From positions 62,001 to 126,000 of the forward strand of contig PNKH01000004.1 of assembly GCA_013822345.1 (NCBI GenBank): DNA of 64,000 bases, read 5' to 3'. The position numbers and the translations under genes are program-made. Positions 30,844-39,600 of the stretch are shown one piece after another; positions within the stretch are counted from its first letter, which is position 1, and each line of letters opens with the position of its first letter. The notes under the pieces are model-generated. The model did not search any database. It was not told where the DNA came from and was given only the letters and a program-made list of their open reading frames with translations. Source of the stretch: Isosphaera sp. (GTDB taxonomy: Bacteria; Planctomycetota; Planctomycetia; Gemmatales; Gemmataceae).

Positions 30844-31503
30844 ATGACGATCCCGTACAAGCCTCAGCAGTCACCGATCGACCTCGGACTGGCGACACCG
30901 ATTGCCGCAGTCTTCCCGCCAGCATACCTGGCTCTCCGGTGGGGCGGGCACCTCGATGGGGTGCCAGACGGCGAACCGGGCCACATCAAGTTCGTCTTTA
31001 ACAAACTCAAGCCCACCATCGGACTCGCCCTCGGCGGACAGTTCTTCCGCCTGCTCCAGTTCCACTTTCACGCTCCCAGCGAGCACAAGGTGAGTCGGAA
31101 GGGTTGGCCGCTGGAGTTGCACATCGTTCACCAGAAACCCAAGAGCGATTCGCTGGTCGTTCTGGGGATCATGGTCGAAGAGGGACACGGGCACCCGGAA
31201 GCCCACCGCTTCTTTCGGGAGTTCACCGCGTGTTACGCCGACAATGCATCGCCCACCGCTATCTCCATCGACCCGCACGACCTGCTCCCCGAGAACCGCG
31301 GCGATTTCTACCGCTACGAGGGGTCGCTCACCACGAAGGCGGACGAGGACAACGCCGAGACGGTCAGTTGGCTGATCTTCCGCGAGCCGCTGCAGGTGGA
31401 TCGGGCCACGTTGCGAAAATTCATCGGGCTGGGCCATCAGGCCAAAAAGTTGCAGGAACTTCACCGCCGGTTCGTGCTGACGAGCTTCGTCCCTCCGGGG
31501 TAA
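30844..31503 (+). CDS. Alpha-type carbonic anhydrase
   Basis: 'QQSPIDL', 'LLQFHFHAPSEHKVSRKGWPLELHIVH' zinc-His motifs. Confidence 0.9.
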   Translation: MTIPYKPQQSPIDLGLATPIAAVFPPAYLALRWGGHLDGVPDGEPGHIKFVFNKLKPTIGLALGGQFFRLLQFHFHAPSEHKVSRKGWPLELHIVHQKPKSDSLVVLGIMVEEGHGHPEAHRFFREFTACYADNASPTAISIDPHDLLPENRGDFYRYEGSLTTKADEDNAETVSWLIFREPLQVDRATLRKFIGLGHQAKKLQELHRRFVLTSFVPPG

Positions 31504-31578
31504 GGCGCGGCCTTTTCGCATGGCACCCACCGGACCGCGTCCTCCGACCTGTCTGGGACCGCCACGGGAGCAAATGCG

Positions 31579-32472
31579 ATGAGCGAGCAAGTGTCCGTCA
31601 CCGCCAAGAACCGGCGGGCCTTGTGGGTCGTCTTCGGGCTGACCTTCACCTACTTCCTGGTCGAGGTGGTCGGCGGCCTCGTCACCAACAGCCTCGCCCT
31701 GCTGGCCGACGCGGCCCACATGCTGACCGACGTGGGCGGGTTGGGGCTGGCCTTGTTCGCTGCCTGGATGTCGCAGAAGCCGGCCACCCCGCAGCGGACC
31801 TACGGCTACTACCGGGTCGAGATTCTGGCCGCGCTGACCAACGCCGTCGTCCTGTTCCTGATGGCGTTCTTCATCCTCTACGAAGCCTACCGCCGGTTTC
31901 GGGAGCCGCCGGAGGTGGCGAGCTTGCCGATGCTGGCTGTGGCGTCCGTCGGACTGGTCGTCAACCTGATCGGCATCGCGATGCTGCGGAAGGCGTCCGG
32001 CGAGAGCCTGAACATGCAGGGGGCGTACCTGGAGGTGGTCGGCGACTTGCTCGGGTCGGTCGGGGTACTCGTCGCCGGGGTGGTCATGCTCACCACCGGT
32101 TGGTACTACGCCGACCCGCTGTTCGGGGTGGGGATCGGGCTGTTCATCCTGCCCCGGACGTGGGGGCTGATGAAGCAGGCGGTGAACGTGCTACTGGAGG
32201 CGACCCCGGCCCACATCAACCTGGCCGAGGTGGAGAAAGCGATACTCGGGATCGAGGGGGTAGCCTCGGTTCATGATCTGCATGTCTGGACAATCACCTC
32301 AGGCATCGACTCCCTCAGTGTTCACGTCGTGCTCGCCGAGGGAGTCGGATCGTCAGTCGCTGACGGCATGGCCGAACGAGTCTCGGCGGTCATCAAGGAG
32401 AAGTTTGGTGTCGCACATACGACCCTTCAAGTCGAGCGCACCGACCGGAAGGCCGAGGAAGCGAACTTTTGA
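31579..32472 (+). CDS. czcD: Cation diffusion facilitator (CzcD-like)
   Basis: 'NSLALLADAAHMLTDVGGLGLALFAAWMSQKPATPQRTYGYYRVEILAALTNA'. Confidence 0.93.
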   Translation: MSEQVSVTAKNRRALWVVFGLTFTYFLVEVVGGLVTNSLALLADAAHMLTDVGGLGLALFAAWMSQKPATPQRTYGYYRVEILAALTNAVVLFLMAFFILYEAYRRFREPPEVASLPMLAVASVGLVVNLIGIAMLRKASGESLNMQGAYLEVVGDLLGSVGVLVAGVVMLTTGWYYADPLFGVGIGLFILPRTWGLMKQAVNVLLEATPAHINLAEVEKAILGIEGVASVHDLHVWTITSGIDSLSVHVVLAEGVGSSVADGMAERVSAVIKEKFGVAHTTLQVERTDRKAEEANF

Positions 32473-32768
32473 GAGCAGAGGACTGATCGCTCGGAAAAGA
32501 GAACGGCCCGAAAGCGATTTCGACGCCGGGCCAGAGTGTGAAAAACAAGTCTGTCCGCGGAAATGTTGGGACGGCGGTACTTTCCCTTCTGTGAGCGTAC
32601 CGTGAGTTGTCGGGTGCTCGCCACGTCCGATCGGCTTCATAACTTTCAAGGGGCCTTCCGCATCTTGACTTCTTTGGCGCGTTGAATCAAATCTGGTCCG
32701 ACGAGAACCGATTGGCTGGGGCCGGGGCAAGGACTCGGGCGATGCGGTTGAAACGGAGCAGGTAACAA

Positions 32769-34949
32769 ATGACAAAGCAAGACAAACAAGCCAATGCGTT
32801 CCGCGTCCGCGGGCTCGATTGCGCCGAGGAAGTGGCAGTTCTCAAGGGAGAACTCGGGCCGCTCGTCGGGGGGGAGGCTAACCTCACGTTCGACGTGCTG
32901 AACGCCAAGATGACGGTCGCGGCCGAGGCTCCCGTCACCGCCGATCAAGTCATGTCGGCGGTCGCGCGGACAGGTATGACGGCCGAGCCGTGGCGGGACG
33001 AGAAGACCGCGCTCGCCGACGAGGGGTTCTGGGAGCGAAACCGCCGGACACTCCTCACCGCCGCGAGCGCGGTGTTCCTCATCGCCGGCGGTGTCACCCA
33101 CGCGGCGCTCGCCGGGGTGAGGGCGGCATTCATGGAGGAGGGAGCGAGCCCGCCCGTCGTGGCCAGCGCGCTCTACCTCCTCAGCATCCTGACCGGCGTC
33201 TGGACCGTACTCCCCAAGGCGTGGATCGCCGCCAAGCGGCTCCGCCCGGACATGAACCTCCTCATGGTGGTTGCTGTCGTGGGCGCGGTCGCCATCGGCC
33301 AATGGCTCGAAGCTGCGACCGTCGCTTTCCTCTTCGCCCTCTCGCTCGCCCTCGAAGCCTGGAGCGTCGGGCGGGCGCGCCGGGCCGTGGCCGCGCTCAT
33401 GGCGCTCTCCCCGCCCGAGGCACGTCTCGTCCACCCCGACGGCCGAGAGGAGATGGTCCCCCCGGACCGGGTGCCGGTCGGCGGACGCTTTCGCGTCCGC
33501 CCCGGCGACCGCATTCCTCTCGACGGGAAGGTCGTGGACGGCTCCGGTGGGGTAGACCAGGCCCCCATCACCGGGGAGAGCGTCCCGGTGCAGAAGTCGC
33601 CGGGCGACGAGGTCTTCGCCGGCACCATCAACGGCGATGGGTCACTCACCGTCGAGTCCACGAAGGCGTCGTCGGACACGACCCTCGCGCGGATCACCCG
33701 CATGGTCGGCGAAGCCCAGTCGCGCCGCGCCCCCTCCGAGCAGTGGGTGGAGACGTTCGCGAAGTACTACACCCCGGCCGTCATGGCCCTCGCGGTCCTG
33801 TTCCTCCTCGTTCCCCCTCTCGCCTTCGGCGCGCCGTGGTCGGTCTGGCTCTACCGCGCGCTGGTCCTCCTCGTCATCGCCTGCCCGTGCGCGCTCGTCA
33901 TCTCCACCCCCGTGAGCATCGTAGCCGCGCTCGCCGCGGCCGCGCGGAACGGCGTCCTCATCAAAGGCGGGGTCTTCGTCGAAGCCCCTGGGAAACTTAA
34001 GGCAATCGCGATGGACAAGACCGGGACGCTCACCCTCGGAAAGCCTGCCGTTGTGCAGGTCGTGCCGCTCAGCGGACACACCGAGACGGAACTGCTTGAG
34101 CGGGTTGCCGCCCTCGAAGCGCACAGCACGCACCCGCTCGCCCACGCCATACTCGCCTACGCGAAGGAGCGCGGGGTGAGTGTTCCGACCGCCGAGGATT
34201 TCCGGAACCTCCCCGGCAAGGGCGCGGAGGGACGGGTCCGGGGCACCCTCTACTGGGTCGGCTCCCACCGCTACCTGGAGGAGCGGAACCAGGAAACGCC
34301 GGAGGTCCACGAGCAGCTCGAAGCCCTCTCGAAGTCCGGGAAGGCGGTCGTCGTGGTCGGGAACGACACTCACGTCTGCGGCTTCATCGCACTAGCCGAC
34401 ACCGTCCGCCCCGAGGCGAAGCGGGCCGTGGCGGAACTCCGCAACGCCGGCGTCGAACACGTGGTCATGCTCACCGGGGACAATCGCGGGACCGCGGAGG
34501 CCATCGCGCGGGAGACCGGGGTGGACGAGATCCACGCCGAACTCCTCCCCGGCGACAAGGTGACGAAGGTGGAGGAACTGGTCGGGAAGTACGGCACCGT
34601 CGCGATGGTGGGGGACGGCGTGAACGACGCCCCGGCGATGGGCCGCGCCACGGTCGCCCTCGCGATGGGGGCGATCGGGACCGACGCGGCCATAGAGACC
34701 GCCGACATCGCGCTGATGTCGGACGACCTCTCGAAGCTCCCCTGGCTGGTCCGGCACTCCCGCCGGGCGCTCGGCATCATCCGACAGAACATCGCCTTCT
34801 CGCTGGCGGTCAAGGCCGTGTTCGTGGTCCTGACCTTCGTCGGCTACTCGTCCATGTGGGCGGCCGTTGCCGCGGATTCGGGCGCGACGCTCCTTGTCGT
34901 GGCCAACGCGCTCCGGCTCCTCCGTGATGCCGATTCGGAAGGACAATAA
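32769..34949 (+). CDS. Heavy-metal translocating P1B-type ATPase (Zn/Cd/Pb-like)
   Basis: 'RVRGLDCAEEVAVLK', 'VIACPCALVISTPVSIVAALAAAARNGVLIKGG', 'DKTGTLT', 'GDGVNDAPA'. Confidence 0.94.
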   Translation: MTKQDKQANAFRVRGLDCAEEVAVLKGELGPLVGGEANLTFDVLNAKMTVAAEAPVTADQVMSAVARTGMTAEPWRDEKTALADEGFWERNRRTLLTAASAVFLIAGGVTHAALAGVRAAFMEEGASPPVVASALYLLSILTGVWTVLPKAWIAAKRLRPDMNLLMVVAVVGAVAIGQWLEAATVAFLFALSLALEAWSVGRARRAVAALMALSPPEARLVHPDGREEMVPPDRVPVGGRFRVRPGDRIPLDGKVVDGSGGVDQAPITGESVPVQKSPGDEVFAGTINGDGSLTVESTKASSDTTLARITRMVGEAQSRRAPSEQWVETFAKYYTPAVMALAVLFLLVPPLAFGAPWSVWLYRALVLLVIACPCALVISTPVSIVAALAAAARNGVLIKGGVFVEAPGKLKAIAMDKTGTLTLGKPAVVQVVPLSGHTETELLERVAALEAHSTHPLAHAILAYAKERGVSVPTAEDFRNLPGKGAEGRVRGTLYWVGSHRYLEERNQETPEVHEQLEALSKSGKAVVVVGNDTHVCGFIALADTVRPEAKRAVAELRNAGVEHVVMLTGDNRGTAEAIARETGVDEIHAELLPGDKVTKVEELVGKYGTVAMVGDGVNDAPAMGRATVALAMGAIGTDAAIETADIALMSDDLSKLPWLVRHSRRALGIIRQNIAFSLAVKAVFVVLTFVGYSSMWAAVAADSGATLLVVANALRLLRDADSEGQ

Positions 34950-35168
34950 GATGTGGGAAGCGGTAAGCGATGAGCAACAGATTGGACGTTTCATCCACGA
35001 ACCGATCGCCTTCCGGTGGGTAACGAAGGGGCGGCGAGGTCGGAGGCCGTCCGGCGGGCCACGCAGGAGTTGGAAGCCCTTGCGGTGGCATGGTAGGCAC
35101 CAGTCGAGGGCACGTGCGGCAAAAGTGGAAACACCTTGGATGCGAGTTGTCGTCACCCTCCGGTTCGG

Positions 35169-36233
35169 TCAGTGACGGTGACGATGATGGATGTCCGGGT
35201 AGTGGGGGTGCGAGTGCCGCATCGGCGGATGGTGGTGCCGGTGGCTGTGCGGCTCGCCGGGCGGGTCGTCCGGTCCGTGTTCGTGCTGGTGGTGTTCGTC
35301 GTGGACGTGGGCGTGGTCGTGCGTCATCGCCTCGTGGTTGTGTTCGTGGTCGTGCCGCTCGGTCAGGTGCAGCCAGACGCCGACGCCCATGAGAGCGGCG
35401 GCAATGAAGAACGCGGCCGCGGGCCGCTCGCCGAGCAATGGTAGCGAGACCGCCGCGCCGACGAATGGGGCTACCGAGAAATATGCGCCGGTACGTGCGG
35501 TTCCCAGGCTCCGCAGGGCGAGGACGAACAGCGTCAAGCTGACCCCGTAGCCCGCCAGCCCTACGGCGGCGCACGCGACGGCCGTCCCCCAGCCCGGCAT
35601 CTCGGCCCCGCGAGCCAGGGCGATCCCCACGTTGACGGTGCCGGCCACCAGTCCCTTGATCGCGGCGATCTGAACGGGGTCGCCGGCCGACACCTTCCGG
35701 GTCAGGTTGTTGTCGATGGCCCAGGCCAGACACGCCCCGGCGACGGCTAACGTCCCGAGCGGCGGCCCGGCCCCGGACCACCCGTCCCAGGAGAGGATGA
35801 CGCCGCCGGCGGTAATCGCTGCCATCCCGAGGGCGATGCGGCGGTCGAAGTTCTCCTTGAACACGAACCATGCCAGGAGGGCCGTCAGCACACCCTCCAG
35901 ATTCAACAGCAGAGAGGCCGCCGATGCCGGCGTGGCGGTCAGACCGGCCATGAGCAGGACCGGGCCGGCCATACCGCCGAACACGACCGCCCCGGCGAGC
36001 CAGGGCAGGTCAGTACGTCCTAGTGGCGCTTCCGTTGCCGCCCGCCGACTTCGGGTCGCCAGCAGCCAGGCCCAGAGGCCACATCCCGAGCCAAGATAAA
36101 GCAGCCCGGCCAGCAGGACCGGGTCTACGCGGCCAACAAGTAGCTTGGCGAATGGCGTGCTGGCCCCGAACAGTCCTGCGGCTGCAAGTGCATAGAAGAC
36201 CCCGTGGAGGGGGGCGGTGCGTTCGGCTTCCAT
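35169..36233 (-). CDS. EamA/DMT-family transporter with His-rich C-terminal tail
   Basis: About ten TM segments; tail 'HDHEHNHEAMTHDHAHVHDEHHQHEHGPDDPPGEPHSHRHHHPPMRHSHPHYPDIHHRHRH'. Confidence 0.88.
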   Translation of the reverse strand: MEAERTAPLHGVFYALAAAGLFGASTPFAKLLVGRVDPVLLAGLLYLGSGCGLWAWLLATRSRRAATEAPLGRTDLPWLAGAVVFGGMAGPVLLMAGLTATPASAASLLLNLEGVLTALLAWFVFKENFDRRIALGMAAITAGGVILSWDGWSGAGPPLGTLAVAGACLAWAIDNNLTRKVSAGDPVQIAAIKGLVAGTVNVGIALARGAEMPGWGTAVACAAVGLAGYGVSLTLFVLALRSLGTARTGAYFSVAPFVGAAVSLPLLGERPAAAFFIAAALMGVGVWLHLTERHDHEHNHEAMTHDHAHVHDEHHQHEHGPDDPPGEPHSHRHHHPPMRHSHPHYPDIHHRHRH

Positions 36234-36504
36234 AATCGGTGATGACCTCCGGAACAGGTATGCCCCACCCCGTGCGGTACGTCAATGGTGCCACTTCAAG
36301 GGACGCGGCATAACCCGCCGGACCCGAACCGCTACTCCTTGAGCTCGCCAGACGACGGCTTGCCGTCGATCTCGCCGGTGACCGACCCCTCGGGGGTCTG
36401 CGACGTTGCCCAGGCCGGGGTCTGTGCCAACGTACCAGTCCCAGACCCAGCATCTTCGCGTAGTTCATCGCATCGGTCCTTGCACAGCGGTTGAGGAACA
36501 GGTT

Positions 36505-36660
36505 GTTCACCGTCACCGTCGGAGTGTTTCGTCGCGGGGGTTCGCCAGAACTCGCCCCCGCGGCGGAACGCGACAGAGGCGGCGGACTTCGAGCGGTCCA
36601 CTAGAGCCAGAGGAGGATTCCGAGCGGGGGTTGATCCCGGCCGGTTGCCTTACGGCGGAC
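36505..36660. repeat. Dispersed ~157-bp non-coding element, copy B
   Basis: gttcaccgtcaccgtcggagtgtttcgtcgcggggg...cgagcgggggttgatcccggccggttgccttacggcggac aligns with 11624-11780. Confidence 0.65.
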
Positions 36661-39600
36661 CGTGCCCTTCGCCTTCGGCGTTTTGCCGGCGCTCGCGCCG
36701 GATACGCTCCCGGAATGACATATCGTCTGTGGCAAGCGTCTCGTTGGCTTCCTGTGCCGCTTCGTCGGCTGACCGTGCCTCTTCCTGCCTGCGGCGGATG
36801 CGGGCCGTGACCGACTGTTCCGCGACGACTGGCTTTCGCTCGCTCCGGGCGGCCCCGGACTCGATGGTGTTGGCGGCCTTCAGTGCCTTGATCCGGGTGG
36901 CCAGTTCCGCCGCGCCCGGCCCTTCACCTTCCGGTGCCTCGTCTCTCCCGGAGAGCCGGGCTTTCAGCGCGTCCCTCAGTGTCGTCAGTTCGTTCAAATA
37001 CCCCTCGTGGATAAACTGCTTGTCGAGGCGCTCGTGGTAATCGCGGAGCTGGCCTTGGGCGATGCCCGCGTCCTTGCGCAAGCGGACGATTTCGGAGCCG
37101 TAGGAGCCGGCGATTCGTTCCAGGGAGTTGAGCACCGCCCGTGGTCCCCGGTGCTCTTTGGACAGTCCGTAGGTGCGGGTGGTCTCGCCTTCGAGATAGA
37201 CATCCGGCGGAAAGTGCGGGTGGAGGATCACGCCGAACGTCAGCCCGCGGTAAGTGCCGACGGGAATGCGTGTGGCGTCTCGCACGTCCGAGGGGAGGCT
37301 GTCGAGTTTACCGCCCAGGACGGCGGGCACGTCCTCGCGGGCCAATGCGTGCTTACCAATCTTCATGGCCGTCCGCTCGTTCCGGGTGGCCGCCTGCTCG
37401 TCGGCTTCGAGCCTGGCGATCCGCTCGTTCAGGCTTCCGATCCGTCCCGGCAGGTCGCGGATGTTGCGGCGGGCGACGTATTGTTCGTCGAGGTGGTTCT
37501 TCTTGAGCAGGGTCAGCCGCTGCAACTCGGCGTCGGCCTCGGCCAGCGTCAGCACGGCCGGGTTCCCGGAGGCGATGGCCTTCACCTCGGCGTAACTGAG
37601 TTCCTGCCCGCCGATGTCTTCGGCGCGGCGGGCGGCGTTATCGCCGGTGATGACTTGGCCGATGAACCGGGCCTTCGTTTCCAGTGCCTGCCACATGTAA
37701 GCGTCGAAGCTGCCTTCGGTGACGTAGCGGTAAATCGCCACTTCCTTGTTCTCGTTACCCTGCCGGAGAATCCGGCCGTCGCGTTGCTCGACCTCGGCCG
37801 GCTTCCACGGCGCATCGAGGTGATGGAGGGCGACCAGGCGCTTCTGGACGTTGGTGCCGGTCCCCATTTTCTGGGTGCTACCGATCATCACGCGGACCGA
37901 GCCTTGCCGGACCTTCTCGAAGAGGGCCTGTTTCTTGGCGTCGGAGTCGGCGTCACCGATGGAGGCGATTTGCTCGCGCGGGATGCCGCGACTGACCAGC
38001 TTCTGGACGATGTCGTCGTAGGGGGAGTAGCCCCAGGGGGTCGGGTTCACACCCATGTCGGCGAAGACCATCTGCGTGCCGCGTGCCGGCGCGGACTGAC
38101 GCCAGATGTCCACAAGGTTATCCACAAGCCGGTTGACCTTGGATTCCACGAAATCCGGGGCTGTCGCACTGAGCATTCGCGCGTCGGTGGCGAGTTTTCT
38201 CCCATCGGTCGTGATGGCGAGCGCGTTGTCTTCCCTGGGGTCCACTTTCTGCGACCGCAGGCGCTCGTAGCGCTCGACCAGCTCCTGCTGGAGGGCGTGC
38301 TGCTCGTCGGACATGGGGCAGGCGACCACGACCGGTTTGCCGCCTTGCAGGCGAGGGCGGGGCAGGTTCAGCATCTCGGCCGTCTGCACGTCGGCGAAGG
38401 AGCGGAACATTTGCTGGAGTTCCGGCAGGTTGGTGAAGCGGGCGAAGCGGCTGCGCGGCCGGAGCCCCGCCCCGTCCGGGGAAATCTCCATCGTGTCAAT
38501 GACTTCGCCGAAGGTGGCGGCCCAGGCGTCGAAATGCTCGATGCCGCGGCTCCGCAGGCCCTGCGGGTCGAGGAACCGCTGCATGGTGTATAGCTCGACC
38601 ATCGTGTTGCTGATCGGCGTGCCGGTGGCGAAGGTGACGCCGTGGCCGGGGTGCTTCTCGTCGAGGTAGCGGGCTTTCATGTACACGTCGAAGGCCCGCT
38701 CGGAGCCGCCGGTCTGGATGCCGGCGACGCGCTCCATCTTGGTCGGCGTCTCCAGGTTCTTGAAGTAGTGGGCCTCGTCCACAAAAATGTGGTCCACGCC
38801 AAGCTCGTCGAAGACCAGCCCGTCATCCTTCTTGTTCTCGGCGAGTAGGTCCTTGAGCCGCTCGGCGCGGGCGGCCTTCTGCTTTTCGATGGTCTTGATG
38901 AGGTTGCGGTTGGCCCCCCGGTCGGCGGCGTGCTCGCGCAGCAACTGGTCGTACTCCTCGATCTGCTCGCGGAGGAACGTCTCCTGGTATTCCCGCGACA
39001 TGCCGATGCGCTCGAAGCTCGAATGCGTGACGACGATGCCGTCCCACTCGCCGCTGGCGATCTTGGCGGTCAGCATCTTGCGGCGGTCGCGGGTGAGGTC
39101 TTCCTTGGCGGCGACCAGCAGCCGGGCGTTCGGGTAGAGCTGCATGAACTCGCGGGCGAACTGCTCCAGCAGGTGGTTGGGGACGACGTACATCGGCTTC
39201 CGGATGAGGCCGGCCTGCTTCATCTTCATGCCGGTCGCGGCCATCGTGAACGTCTTGCCGGCCCCGACGACGTGGGCCAGGAGCGTGTTGCCGCCGGTCA
39301 TGCCGCGCCAGACCGCATCCTTCTGATGCTGCCGCAGGCTAACCGTCTGGTTCAGGCCGGCAAAGTCGAGGTGGGAGCCGTCGAAGAGGCGGGGCCGCAG
39401 GTTGTTGAATTGGTCGTTGTAGGTCCGCACGAGCCGCTCGGTGCGGTCGGGGTCGGCGAACACCCAGGAGCGGAACTTCTCCTTGATGAGTTTCTGCTTC
39501 TCGCGGGCGGCCATCGTCGCTTCCTGGTTGACCACCCGTTCTTCGCGGTCGCCGTCGCGGATTGTGTCGTAGATGGTCGGCGACTTCATGTTGAGGGCCA

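Noticed and set aside
36332-36516. Possible frameshifted small secreted protein on the minus strand (MNYAKMLGLGL / GTLAQTPAWATSQTPEGSVTGEIDGKPSSGELKE*)
   Set aside because: Suggestive signal-peptide-like start and a sensible tail in another frame, but too short to separate from chance without homologs.
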